Assembly: GCA_021234155.1 (NCBI GenBank) | Contig: JAJEKV010000022.1 | Coordinates: forward strand, 1,610,728 to 1,674,727 | Length of the DNA: 64,000 nt | Source: Isoetes taiwanensis | Lineage: Eukaryota > Streptophyta > Lycopodiopsida > Isoetales > Isoetaceae | Direction: 5' to 3' | Shown here: positions 35,701-47,491 of the stretch, piece by piece | Numbering within the stretch: position 1 is the stretch's first letter | Layout of the letters: every line of letters starts with the position of its first letter | Notes under the pieces: generated by a model | Seen by the model: only the letters and a program-made list of their open reading frames with translations | What the model was told of the DNA's origin: nothing | Database searches by the model: none | Translations under genes and position numbers: made by a program

Positions 35701-38700
35701 GTAATTTAGCAGATGTTTTGGTACGTATCATGTTTTTACACCTTGTTGTGAAAGATTTACGAGCAACACAATTTTGTTATTTGCAGAAAATAATATCTGT
35801 GCTTATGGAATTTCCAACACGAGTTATGTTTAATAATGACTGTCTAGTGGTTGGTACCGAGAGAAGTGAAGAAAACACTAGAAAGCGTGTGGATGGTTTT
35901 ACGTATGAACTACTCTCCTGTGATGGTCTTATAACTGAGGAAGCATTCAATATTATAAGACTTGTTGCAGGTTCTCACTCAGCCACAAATCAGAAGGTGT
36001 TTGAGTGTTTTTATCCTTTTACAATATCTTAATTATAAGCATTTTTTTCTTGACATTGTCTCTTTCTGTAGTGGGAAGAATTGAAGATGCAGATTTTATT
36101 GATGCACATTGCATTGCTTCGTTGCACTCAGGATATCATGCTTTCAAAGATTACGACAACAAGAACTTTGAAGGTATGTGCTTGTTTTTGGAATGAAACG
36201 TCTAGGCTACTTGCTATTTTGACATATTCTTTGCGAGCAGATTCTTTGGGACATCTTCAGCTCAATTGTTAGAATTTGGAGAGAGGTTCGAAATGAAAGA
36301 ATTGAAAAGGATGAAAGAGAATCTCAGGTGTTCCGTTTGAGGACCTCTAACCATAAACTCGGCATGGAATTTGAAATGGATGAGGCATCGTTGCACCAAA
36401 TGTTTCCATCATATTGGCCAGATGGAATGATGGTTGGATTGTGATTTTAAAAGTTCTAGTGTGATAAAGGTTACTGCTCTCATCTACAGTCACCCTGCAG
36501 GATTTTGATCTATATGCTACTGCTGCTGCTTCACCCGAAGGCTTGGCTGTTTCGGAGCTTGCATCAGAGACTGTTCAAGAAAGTGCTTTCTTAAGTCTGG
36601 CAGACATGCATTCTCGGATCTTTATGCTATGTGCAGGAGAGGTTGTATGGCATGTTGACATCTTAGTTCCTTTAGACATGTATTGTTATTGACAGTTGTC
36701 CTTTATGTGTAGTGTGCGCCCTCTGATTGTTCAGTTTTCAAGATGAATCATGATGCTTTTGTGGCAGCATACAACATGGGAAAAAAGATAATTGCAGGCA
36801 TGTATTTCACACATCCTTTACATATCTCAAACCATGAGCACAGCGCATCTGACCATGAGCATCATGCACCCCTTTTTTTGCCAGCTATAGGATATGCTTT
36901 ACCCAAGTCTGTGGATGCATGCGCAGTGTCAGCCTACATAACAAGCATGGGGCTTGAGATACAGAAGCTTCAACCTGTCTCACATAAATCAGAAGAAAAT
37001 ATGCTATTCAATATTTACAAGGTTTTTAGATTTCAAAATCTAGTCTAGTTGCTGTGGGTTTGGTTCTATGAAGTTTCCTAATAGCTATTCCAAATGACAG
37101 GACCCGAATCCTTCTGAACTTGCAAGAATGCTTGCTCCTTTGTCATCTTTGATGAAGCGTGCTGTATATTTATTAGAAGAATGGCCAGAGAATGCGACAC
37201 TTCAGCAGATTATCTATTTCTCTGAGAAGCTAATATCTATCTCTATTGATTCTCCTCTCATGAAGGTACTTATGAGATTACCGTGCTATTGTTAGTTTGA
37301 TTTCTTTTATTCTTGATGAGTCGTTTATATTCTGGATGAAAACAGGCCTTGACAATGCTAGAACATATCATTACCAAGGCAAGATTATGGGAAGACAATG
37401 CGCCAAAACATCTTTCTTTTGAAGGTCTATCCTCATATATATTTTTTGATGTCTTATTCAGTACCACGTTTCTGAATGGTCTTGCGTATTTCATTAACAT
37501 ACATAGATGGCCTGAAGCAGTCATGCCTCGTTGCTATGCATTGGAGGCAAATGGAACTGTCAAGCTGGCCCGCTTTGTTGAGGATCAAATATAAGGAAAT
37601 TGAATCAAATGCCGACAAGGTAAAATTTTGGATTTGATGCATGCATAAGTTATTACGCACAAGCTCTTTAGTTGGTTCACCTAGCTTGTATACCTTGTTT
37701 ATCTACGTTGTTTCCTATAGCTATGGTTCCCTCTTTATGATGTTCTTCATCAATGTGTTGGGGGGAATGCTGAAGATATTGTCAAGAGGTGATGCATGTT
37801 ATCAGAACTTTTTTGAAACTTCTTCTTGTTTATTATTTTTTACAAAATTTCTTTCCTTACAGTATTGAGGACTTCCTTTTAACCTCACCTATTGGGGAAT
37901 TTCAAAGACGTCTCAAGATCGTTCGTGGATTCTATGGGGAATTTACGATGTTGACTTCTAGGTATACAATATTGTAGTGTTTTGGTGAATTTAGAATTTC
38001 TGATCGTGAAAGGGTCTGTTTCGGGGTGCATTATTGACTCAATTATTTTCCTGCAATGACAGTGACGCGGCCGTTATAAGGAACATACTGTATAATATTT
38101 ACTATTATTGCTCCCAATTTGAGTCTCTGTGAGTTGAATGTTTTTTACTTTGTCCTATGACTCTTTGTTCCGTTAAATGCATGTTAGACTGAACTTATAT
38201 TCCTTCTTTTTACCAGTATATCGAGGGCATTGTCATCTGGCAAGGAAGCAATAGAAAAGGAGCTTATTGCTCTTGTGCATCTTTCTAGATGGGAAGATCA
38301 CGATTACAGAGATCTGGCTGCAATAAAAAGGCCACATAAAAAATTGCATGATCTTGTGCACAAATATGAGGTACAATTTTCGCATCAGAAAATGAGAACA
38401 GTTTGTTGAATTTCTTTTGTTTTCCTGGCGCAGGTATTTCTGAAAGGTCCAGTGGTTGGAATTTTGAGGTCCCAAAGCCCAACTAGCATAAACGCCAGTG
38501 CTAATCAATGTACCGTTGATGCGGATAATGAAAGTACTGGGAAGGTCTTGTCACATGCAGAAGACAGCGTCAATTCCTTAACATTGCAGTATGTGAATTG
38601 TTATGAGTTCTGGGCCTTTCCATATGGCTGTATCATAATGCTCTTTATTATTGATTTGCAGAGCAAGGCTTACAATGGCATGGCACGGATATTTGGCAAA

Positions 38701-41700
38701 AATGCAACCAGAACTTACTGCATCAATGGAAACCCTATGTAGGAACTCTATCAATGGAATGGCTGTAAGATTCTCTGTATACTGATTTGGCATAACGTCT
38801 GTGAAATTATTGCAGATGCTGGACGGAATGGAAGCAAGCTAGCTGAATACTGCAAAGGGCTGCATACTCTCATACCAAAAGTTTATAGCTTGCTCGCTTC
38901 ACATATGTTTTTGGAAAGATCGTGCACATTGCGGCAGGAAGGTTCTTTTACCCTTGAGGCGCTATCTACAACAGTGGTTTCCAGGGCCACTGAGCTTCGG
39001 GAGAGTTGCAGCAACCGTTCAATAAAGAAGAAAGCTTTTGTAGATCTGTTAAAGGAATTGAAGGCTATTGGAATATCGCATCACCAGTCAAGCATTCCAA
39101 AGGTATTGTCATTCTTGTGTATTGTAATATGTAGGGTTGCTTAACTTACCTCTGTTCCTTAGGATGAGAGGAATGTCAAAAGCTGGTTCATGCAGCCGAT
39201 GGCTCAAGTTGATGATGTGCTACAGTGTATTGAAAGAGGGCCTTGGGCTTCTGAAAGTGTTGTTTACAAAACTTCAGAATATACAAGTAAAATGTGGAAA
39301 CAGGCCAGGCAGTACTATTATTGTAATATTCAGTTAATTCAGCAGCTTTACGACAACACCCTGTCCCACAGTAAAGATCTGAGCCAAAGGGAGGTATGCA
39401 TATGCTTGATCTCCTGCACTGTAGTAAAGAAAGCATAGGAAGCTAAGTGCCAGCTTTATACAGGTAAAGTTATCGACAAGGTATGTCGAGAATCTTCTTC
39501 ATTTACAGCGTCGTCAACGTCGTAAAGCACATGATTTCTATATAAAGATGGTGCAGATATTCTCTTTGACAAGTTATTTGAAGTCTCTTGGTGAGTAAAC
39601 TGTTAAGGAGGTGGGTTGTACTTGTGCGTTTTTCTGAGACCGTGTATATGTGTAATTTATGTTTCCAGAGAAGGGAGATGATGCCATGGTGTTGGTTCCC
39701 TATCAGACATTACTGCGCAAGTATCTCTGGCAGCAGAAGGTATATAAGGTTTTATTATTAGTACTGCCAAAGATAACCTGGTTCTATTGATGTCTTTTGT
39801 TGTTATAGCATCTTTTGGACTGGGTTTGCAAAGTGTCAAGTGACATGGAATTGCTCCTTGTGTCACTTGAATCGGTCGATAAGTCAGGTTCTTTTAAACT
39901 GGCCATTCTTGGCATTCTAAAACCTCTACAAAGTTGCAAGGTAAGAGTTTAGTTATCTTTGTTTTGTTACTATAATTGATTTCCTAGTATTAGCTAGTGT
40001 TGAATTGGCTATTTGCCTGCTGAATCTTTCTTTTTTGTTTACCTGTCTGCAGGAAGAGGTGGATCAAGTTCTTGTACCCGGCACTATAACATTTGTAGCA
40101 GAAGCCACTTCTCTCCATTTTCCTGTTCTTCTGACAAATACTATGCTAGATCTTCTTGAGAGAAACTTCAGAGCCATCAGAGAAGGCATGTCTGCCTTGA
40201 CAAATTTCCGTGGAAATAGCATGTGGTCCAGTGGTTGCAATGGTATTGGACTGAATAATCTTGTAGACTTACTTCAGAAGGTTAGCCAAATCTTTGTTGT
40301 GCATAGATTGTTACTTTGTTGCGGACATTAACATCATCATGATTCAGGGTGTGGCATTGCACATTAGATTTGAGGAAGATAGAACGCATTTTTTGCAAGA
40401 AAATGCACTGCCAAAGATCGATCTTGATGCGATATATTCTTGCTATGAGAACGTAGTCTCAGAATCCCTCAAGGCATCACAAAACATCCACAAAACCACC
40501 ATTTCGGTGCTTGAGGCTGATTCTCTTCAGAATATACAGACCTGGGAGGCTCAGTTGGATAATCTTATGTTAGCTTTGAGATTAGATTGTGTTCATGAAT
40601 CAGCATTTGCTGCAATTAGTAAAGGGGTGCGTAGACTTCCTTATTTTTCTTTCAGAGAAGTTCCTTTCTGGTTGCTTCATGTGTGACTTGTACATCTTCA
40701 GGTCTCTGCATTGAACCAGATGGGAGGCAATAATGAAGCCCAACAGTGCATTGGTTTCACTTTTCGTTCTATTCTTCTGTTCTTGGAACCATTGCAAATA
40801 TCTGCTTTGCATATCCTAATGGAATACAGTTGCATGCACAAGGCGGTATGCATTCTGCCAGTGTGACTATTTTTTCTTTCATAAACTTTTTTTCCAAAAC
40901 TATGTAATGTTACATTCTCTAATTTTACTATTGAAGGCATACCTCTGGGAAGTATTATAGTTTCTACAGCTTCACATGTTTGAGTCATGAGACTAAAAAT
41001 ATTGGTCCATCAAATTGCAGCTCACCAAACTCGGTTATATCCTCTCAAGTATTTTTAAGGACCTGTTCTGTGAAGGGTTTTGTGGAACGAAAGCTGAAGA
41101 AAGAACTGACGATACTTCAAAGTTAGAGGAAGCCACTGGCACAGGAATGGGAGAAGGCGAAGGTGCTAACGATGTCAGCAAAGACATAGCAGATGAAGAG
41201 CAACTCCTGGGAACTTCTGGGGTATATACCTCTTTTCTCTTCACATGATTTGCCTCTACAGGATAAGCTTTTTACTTGCTTTTTATGTTTCTACATCCAG
41301 GAACAGGCTTCTGAATCGAAAATGCCACAGAAGAGTGCTGATGAGGGTGTGGAAATGGATCAGGATTTCCATGGTGATATTTTTGATGTTAGTGATGATG
41401 AATCAGACGCGGATGATAATGATGACCATGATGCAGCGACAAAGTTGGAATCAGAAATGGGAGAATCAGGTCCTAATGATGAGATCGTAGATGAGAAGTT
41501 CTGGAATGAGGGTGATGCCTCTGAAAACAAAGATAATAATCCAGAAAAATATGAAAAGGATGCTCCTTTTGCAGGGGCGGACCACGAATTGAGGGCAAAG
41601 GAGTCTGAACAGAAAGGAAATAATGATGATGAGACAGCTGAAAATGAAGCTAGGGTCGATGATAACAACAGAAAGGAGGAATATTCTCAAGATGGAAACG

Positions 41701-44299
41701 AAGATGATCATATTATGAACCAAAATGAAGCATGCGAAGAATCAAGCAAGATGAAACCATGGGATGAAGAAAAGTTGGAAAATATGAATTTGGATGAAAA
41801 GGAAGAGAAGGATCATGAAGAAGAGGACCACGCTTCTGAAAATCCTGATGAAAATACTCCCAAGTGTGCTGATGATGAAGAACCAACAGAGGAAAAGCCT
41901 AATACAAATGGGGATGCCAAACCAGGCATGGAACATGATGATGGTCAAAATAACATTGAAGAAGGCAATATTGAGGCATCTGACAAGTTGGAAAGCATGC
42001 AGGATGAAATTCAACATGATGAAGAGTCCGATAAGTTGGAAAGCATGCAGGATGAGATGGAACATGATGATTTTGAAAAAAGGGCTGCTAAAAGGAATAA
42101 GGATTCTCAGCAAAAGCACACTGAAATGCCACATTTGGACACAGTAGAGAAGAACAACTGTTCAAGTCGGTCTAATATTGTAGATGCTGATGTGTTTGGA
42201 GTTCTATCGAATTTAAATACAGATCCTTTTCCATCAGATACCAATGGAGATGTGAGCCTACAGGCAGTACTTCAAGGATTAACTGTTGCAGATAAAATTC
42301 AAAAGGCTTCTGGGAGCGAAGAGAGTCTGAATGTGAACTATGCTCCATTTTCAGATAATCCTCCCTATCTTCCAGAGGAGCAATCATTGAAACATCTTGA
42401 AACTAACCCATTTCGCAGTCTTGGTGATGCTTTAAAGACATGGAAGGAGAGGGTTAAAATTTTTGATGAAGATAAAACTGAAGCAATGGTGGATGCCCCC
42501 AGAATGGAGGAGAATGATGTCTTGGATGAGCATGAAGACCAAACTAATAGGGATTACAGATATGTTGCAGATCATGAGGCAGCCAGTGATCAAGCTTTGG
42601 GTGCTGCTACAGATGATCAGCTCCAGTGTAGTGGGAAACTTGAGGAGATATTGGATGAGGAGGCAATGATGATAGATTGTGATCTACAAACAGCGGAGAC
42701 TGAGAAGAATGAAGATCCAATAGCTCTAAAGGACACACTTTCACATGATGGAAATCAAGTTGCTTCCTTTAAGAAGCACATTCAGGATGAAAAGGATCAC
42801 TTAGAAGTGGCCTTAGATCCTGAACAGGATGAGGCAATGGATGTCAGTGATCAGGGGCTTGGGAATTCAGCTGAAAGCACCCTATCTTTAGATAAAGATT
42901 TTGCTCTTTATAAAAGCTGTCTTAGATATGATGGTCCCTCCGCCTGGTCGGACAATGATATTGAACGCTTACGGAAGGAACTGGAACTTAGTCTTCTCGA
43001 AGGCTGCAAAAACAATGCAAAGGAGTTGTGGCACAGATATGAAATGCTTACAAGAAGGCTGTCTCAAAATCTGGCTGAACAGTTGCGGTTGATCTTGGAA
43101 CCCACAATGGCAGCAAAACTTCAAGGCGATTATAAATCTGGGAAACGGATAAACATGAAAAAGGTAAGAATAATAAGAACAATGACAACAACATTTTGTG
43201 ATTTTTATTCTGGTATGCATTGTATGAAATTTTGTAACATCTGCTTTATTTTGCAGGTAATTTCTTATATTGCTACTGAGTTTAGAAAAGATAAGATTTG
43301 GCTACGCCGCACTAAAGCAAGCAAGAGACAATATCAAGTCGTTCTTGCAATTGATGACTCTAGAAGCATGTCCGAGAGCCACTGTGGTCACATGGCTCTT
43401 GAAGCATTGATCACAATATGCAGGGCAATGTCTTTTCTAGAAATAGGGCAACTGGCAGTTGCTAGTTATGGAAGGAAAGGAAATGTACGCCTTTTACATG
43501 ATTTTGATCGACCATTTTCTAGTGAAGCAGGGGAACGGGTATGCATTCTGCATGAAACTTTTGAGCATGCAAGTTGATATGTGTTACTAATGGTGCATGT
43601 ATTTGTCGAGGTGTAGATTATATCCGAGTTCTCATTCAAGCAGGACAACACAATAGCGGAAGAACCCATGGTAGACCTGCTGAGATTTCTTACTCAAATG
43701 CTTCAAAGTGTGGCATTACAGGCCCCATCTTCTGGACCAGACTGCTTGCAGCAGCTTGTAATTATCATATCGGATGGAAGGTTCCATGAGAAGGTACTGG
43801 AAGTTTCAATCATTCTTTGTCATGGATAGTTTTATCCCATTCTGGTCTCACATTATTAAGTCAATCTTTGATGTGAACTAGGAAAATTTGCGGAGGTGCG
43901 TTCGAGATGCAATTAGTCAGAAACAGCTGCTTGCGTTCCTTGTGTTGGACAACCCACAAGAGTCACTGTTGGATATGCAGGTCTGACATTTAGTTATTTG
44001 GGACTCCAGATGTCTTTACATCACTTACCTTTACTTCTTGGTGTAATGTCAGACTGTAACATATTCTAAAGGTGCCCCAGTATTTTCTAAATATTTGGAC
44101 TCATTTCCATTCCCATATTATGTTCTCCTGAGGGACATAGAGGCGCTGCCCAGAACATTGGCTGATCTTCTTCGACAGGTAAAATATGTGGCCCGCCTAT
44201 GTTTCAAGTCTTAGTGGTTTTTCATGTAACTTGCAAAAATATTGAGCAAATTTTCTTATCTGGCAGTGGTTTGAACTTGTCCAAGTTATAGGCAGCTAA
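16291..44299 (+). CDS. MDN1: Midasin, AAA+ ATPase of 60S ribosome assembly
   Basis: Midasin (Rea1) is a giant nuclear dynein-like AAA+ protein. It uses ATP to pull assembly factors off pre-60S particles through its C-terminal MIDAS domain. I could join 77 exons with consistent phase into a frame of about 5,537 residues, close to the ~5,400 of Arabidopsis MDN1. The ATG at 16291 (MAEPHPFDCRKGLRRLL) is the first in frame; the open frame further upstream has only a GTG. The order is: N-terminal region (residues 1-305), six AAA+ modules (about 305-2300), a long linker (to about 4610), an Asp/Glu-rich segment (about 4680-5110) and the MIDAS domain (about 5300-5537) ending WFELVQVIGS. Walker A motifs are visible in all six modules. 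No in-frame stop or frameshift was met, so the gene looks functional. Introns are mostly 60-150 bp; a few exceed 1 kb through insertions. Confidence 0.96.
23049..24093 (+). other. 1.0-kb MDN1 intron 21
   Basis: A long intron with T-rich tracts and no recognisable element. Its donor (GTAGGT) and acceptor (ATACAG) are ordinary. Confidence 0.5.
25309..25389 (+). other. GC-AG intron in MDN1 (intron 27)
   Basis: Exon 27 ends AAGCCAG and is followed by GCAAGT where GT is expected. The acceptor TTGCAG at 25384-25389 restores the frame into VLIEGSPGVGKTS. No GT donor within reach keeps both phase and the conserved protein. Confidence 0.8.
26150..26930 (-). mobile_element. LINE fragment inside MDN1 intron 29
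   Basis: On the reverse strand FTWAPHKGGNSVVDYLMG and FIRQFEEFNIEGI match the end of a LINE apurinic-type endonuclease (the SxxDY motif). They are followed in shifted frames by WYDADYNALHKQLKYAL and AYKQLIKRKTQAFEHK, the segment leading to the reverse transcriptase. The corresponding part of the 49.4-51.3 kb copy reads GRGSSVVDYALVAEQDIHI. It is decayed, lies antisense to MDN1, and accounts for most of the 1.4-kb intron. Confidence 0.65.
30738..32547. other. 1.8-kb MDN1 intron 35 with unrecognised insertion
   Basis: The intron is many times the usual length. It contains broken forward frames (FVYKLHQLGTFSLATSKK.. and FSKRLAEKGIKALWNLV) and reverse frames that look like former coding sequence but match no family I know. 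I infer transposon debris. Confidence 0.45.
32611..32673 (+). other. GC-AG intron in MDN1 (intron 36)
   Basis: Exon 36 ends TTAGATG followed by GCAAGT, and the acceptor is ATGCAG at 32668-32673. The joined protein reads RSLVLDGISMIMLLAE in frame. This is the second use of the same GCAAGT donor in the gene. Confidence 0.78.
41021..44299 (+). other. MDN1: MDN1 exons 71-77: acidic region and MIDAS domain
   Basis: Exons: 41021-41221, 41301-43163, 43257-43538, 43617-43793, 43882-43980, 44053-44178, 44267-44299. Exon 72 encodes about 400 residues dominated by Asp, Glu, Asn and Lys, including two direct copies of DKLESMQDE. The MIDAS fold starts near VVLAIDDSRSMSE, whose DxSxS triad binds the metal ion that contacts UBL-domain substrates such as Rsa4 and Ytm1. 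VIIISDGRFHEK and FPFPYYVLLRDIEALPRTLA follow. The stop is TAA at 44297-44299. Confidence 0.9.
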
Positions 44300-45475
44300 T
44301 TTTCCAACTAGCTGAGTGCAGAAGATGAAGGTTCAAAAGGCAGTTATTCTATAAATATTCATTGCAGAAAGTCATCGACATAATTCATTGATCAATGTTT
44401 GTTTCCTTCGATTTTCAGAAATTTTGGTCCGTTGCAAGCTGCTAAAATTCTCTATATTTAAGTGTAAATTTTAGTGCTATGGGTACCTAAATCCCCTCGC
44501 TCTCTTCTTCTTGCAATGATTACCCCATGAACATGTATATTTCTGTAAAAAAATTTTGCAATGTAAGAAATCAATTTATTGCCATAGGATGATGTTGCAG
44601 TACACACAAAAGTGTAAAATAGTTTTATATTGTGGATGATATTCCTTTCTAGCCAGCTCGGTTCTGGAGTTGAAGAATCGAGTGGCATCCTTAAGTGGTG
44701 TATATATCGTGTATAGGGAAGTATCTCCACATGTAGCCTGGCAACTCAAATCATGTTTTAAAATCTTGTCCCAAATCATAATTTCTTTTGCACTGCTCGG
44801 TTAAGTTAGTAAAACTAACTAGAAGCTAATTAAAAAAAAAAAAAGAAAAAAGAAGGAAAAAAATCACTTTTAACTTTTAATCTTAATGCTCATAACTTTT
44901 TATGCCTTTGGATAACTTAACCAGATGCGTGCTAAAGCATTTAGTTAAGCTAGTTAACTCATTTTTAATTGATTTTCTAATCAAGTCTGTGTGAATGGAT
45001 TTTTCTTTGTTAGACTAATTTTACTTAACTAGCTTTGGTGTGATTGAAGAAAATCACCCTGTTAGTGTTACTTAAACGTAGCAATAAAAGTTAAATTTAA
45101 CTACAGGGCGAATGGATCTTACTTAACTAAACATAAGCGTGAGAGAGCATTTAGTTATGTTATTTGAACCAAAAATCTTACGTGTAAAGGGTTGTGGGAA
45201 GAATTTTTTTTGCTAAGTTAGCCTAACTAAAATCCTTAACTAGCTCTCACGTCCAAACAATCACCTGGTTATAACTTAGCAATACAAAGTTAATTTAAAA
45301 AAGCTTAATGGCAAGAACGGACCCTTTAGTTTAACAAAATATACAAGTTATTTTGTAGAGTGGATGGAAGTTTGGAACATCCTTTTATTTCCTTTTAGAT
45401 AGTTTACAAGACAGAAGTGTGGTGGCACCAACTTGCGCATGTCGTTGGAGTGATAGGTCAACACATCATCTTTAC
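44300..45475. other. MDN1 3' flank with AT-rich internal repeats
   Basis: The first few hundred bases should hold the MDN1 3' untranslated region. From about 44810 to 45330 the motifs ACTTAACTA, GCATTTAGTTA and GAATGGAT recur in direct copies (for example near 44937 and 45140), between an A-rich run at 44831-44866 and the sequence AGTTAATTTAAAAAAGC. The pattern suggests an old MITE-like element, but I find no clear terminal inverted repeats. Confidence 0.35.
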
Positions 45476-45681
45476 TTATTCACCTAGTTGGGATCCAGCA
45501 TTTATCCTGTGGGATTGAAGATGTGAAACTGCTTTTGCAAAGTCGGGATTGCCACAGGATTGGTGAATCCAGAATTGTGAGTCGATAGCTCTGTGTCGGC
45601 AGGTGGAATCAGGATGAAGACTGCAATTCGAATCTGAAACAACAAATATATGTGGTTTATGATTCGGGGATTTGAATCTGT

Positions 45682-45936
45682 TCACTGATCCATCTTGTTG
45701 CTGAAGTATTCAATAGAGTAGTAGAGTTGTATTGTTGAAATTGTATTATTGGAGCACACCAAAGCAGTGAAGTCCATTGTTTGGTTGGAGCCATTGTATA
45801 GGGTAAGTTGAGTTGCTGTGAATCTCAATTTAAGGCTATATCTTTTTGAAATCAAATCTAACATTGATGTACAATCAGCTGTCAATGGCCATGAGGGACC
45901 AAACAACAAAATAGTCAAGAAAATTATGAGCTTCAT
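45682..45936 (-). CDS. Hypothetical small secreted protein (84 codons)
   Basis: The frame begins MKLIIFLTILLFGPSWPLTA, which has the basic start and hydrophobic core of a signal peptide, and continues for about 64 residues with two cysteines and NGS and NQT glycosylation sequons. No family is recognised. The frame ends with MDQ and TGA; the next reverse frame (45476-45685) may be read-through debris. It could be the first exon of a larger gene or a chance frame. Confidence 0.25.
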   Translation of the reverse strand: MKLIIFLTILLFGPSWPLTADCTSMLDLISKRYSLKLRFTATQLTLYNGSNQTMDFTALVCSNNTISTIQLYYSIEYFSNKMDQ

Positions 45937-46253
45937 AATATCTATATGACAACTTCCAGTGGGCCTAATGATATACCCTAGGAATCACATAATAACTTAT
46001 TCACTGATCAACATTGCAGTCAGTAATGGACAAACAATGGGTTTTCGTGGCGATGTACTAGGTCAAAACAAAGGTGTTCTTTATGGGCTACTTCTGACCC
46101 TAGATTTTGAAGAACAAGGTTTGCTTAATGGGCCTTCTGCTCACAGGATAGATCTGCAAGCTTTTATCACTTCGCATAGTTTTGGGGCCTGAAGCCCCAC
46201 CCATGTGCTGACAGAAGTGTTTGGCGGCCGCGTTTTGTATCGAAGAAAAAAAC
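45937..46253. other. No gene supported
   Basis: A forward frame (45959-46192) is open but unrecognised. A NotI-like GCGGCCGC motif lies just before the hairpin at 46254. Confidence 0.3.
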
Positions 46254-46401
46254 TTTGAAAATCTTTGTTTTGGTGTGTTATGGGATTTGTGCCATATTTA
46301 ATGGTTTATATGTTATTTATGATTGCCAATGTTTTTTGAATTTTTAATTTTTTTCCAAACAAAAAAAAATAACATAACACACCAAAACAAAGATTTTCAA
46401 A
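46254..46401. repeat. Perfect 29-bp inverted repeat with 90-bp loop
   Basis: The arm at 46254-46282 (TTTGAAAATCTTTGTTTTGG...) is exactly reverse-complemented at 46373-46401. The whole unit of about 150 bp could be a MITE or a foldback, or if transcribed a small-RNA hairpin. The perfect arms suggest it is young or under constraint. Confidence 0.88.
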
Positions 46402-47225
46402 TTTAAAGCAGTTCATTCAGCATAAACTCGAGCATCTCTTTATTATATATGCATGTGATATGAGGACATCCCTTTTTATTAGTCCGGATGCAAGAAACAC
46501 TTCATTTGTAGAAAAAACCATGAGACTGATTTACTTTACAACAAGATAAATAATTTCAACTTATTCCAGTAGTTAGCTTGTAAATTAAATAAAAAAAGCA
46601 AGCCGAAACTTGCAAAACTTGTCGTAGTCATAATTTTGCCACTCAACTCTGCAAGTTGTTGCATTATTTGTCTATTCTATTCTATACGAGCTTAAGATTA
46701 CAGTTTACATGGGATTGAAATGCAGCAAGCATGCTCATCCAAACCATAATATTAGGTTGTAATAAGTTTTTATAGTAAATCACGGGCTACATCCACATGA
46801 CTGCATCTACTAAGAAGGTCAGTCATGCAACAAAAAGGCCATTCATGCAACAATAATATTATGTTACCACTGAAATTGATGGCCTATGCTTAAAGAAATA
46901 GATGTAGGCAGACAAGATGCTTACATAAGTAACCATCTAATATGATAAATATTCTTTATCATAATTGAAAGGCTTCAGTAGCATACCGATGCTGATATGA
47001 TGTAGTTAATGCATTCCAAGAGACTAAACCTTGTTCATAAACCTTGTTAGCACATTTCATCAAATAGATATGCATCTATCGTTTGAAATAGATGATAAGA
47101 TTAATCAGCGTATCCACATTAAGCATTAGCAGCAATCAACACAGTCCGCGAAACTAGATCTCTTGTGTACATTTTGTTAAAAGACTCATGAGTGTAATGC
47201 TCATATTGATTTTGGATCTAAATTC
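46402..47225. other. No gene seen
   Basis: AT-rich intergenic DNA without recognisable coding, RNA or transposon signal. Confidence 0.4.
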
Positions 47226-47402
47226 ATTCTTCCTTATGGTAAGGCCAATGGGCCCTAAGCGGCATTGAAATTCCAAGGAAGGTAGCATCGGTTGCTTTTA
47301 AGCCTTTCTTTTGCGTGATTCTTCCTTATGGTAAGGCCAATGGAGCGGCATTGAAATTCCAAGGAAGATAGCATTGATTGCTTTTGAGCCTTTCTTTTGC
47401 AT
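47226..47402. repeat. Tandem duplication, ~92 and ~85 bp
   Basis: ATTCTTCCTTATGGTAAGGC begins two adjacent copies at 47226 and 47318. The second copy lacks a few bases (GCCCTAA) and has about five substitutions. Confidence 0.88.
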
Positions 47403-47491
47403 GTATAAAACAAGCAAATGTTTGATTCTCGTATTCGTACTGAGATAGTGATGCAATCATGACATTTCAGAAGACAAGATTATGCATTCTA

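Larger units (their letters stand above)
28944..40845 (+). other. MDN1: MDN1 exons 34-70: linker
   Basis: Exons: 28944-30482, 30548-30737, 32548-32610, 32674-32780, 32852-33160, 33317-33437, 33544-33632, 33705-33802, 34188-34335, 34448-34528, 34621-34777, 34851-35005, 35076-35174, 35303-35476, 35544-35720, 35787-35996, 36072-36173, 36241-36432, 36501-36641, 36713-37021, 37101-37265, 37346-37424, 37507-37619, 37721-37788, 37863-37961, 38063-38128, 38217-38370, 38434-38588, 38662-38738, 38816-39102, 39163-39393, 39464-39590, 39669-39739, 39809-39940, 40053-40280, 40348-40626, 40702-40845. It is mostly helical and poorly conserved; landmarks are WPALLRIKYKEIESNADK, KLHDLVHKYE and FPSYWPD. In Rea1 this linker swings to transmit force. 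The exon 62-63 join (38738/38816) is chosen by phase among alternatives. Exon 40 has a CAG/CAG tandem acceptor (33541-33543). Confidence 0.8.

Noticed and set aside
41360-42134. Reverse open frames rich in Ser, Phe and Ile
   Set aside because: Shadows of the Asp/Glu codons (GAT, GAA) of the MDN1 acidic region.
45959-46192. 77-codon forward frame
   Set aside because: No motif, no splice context and no similarity known to me.
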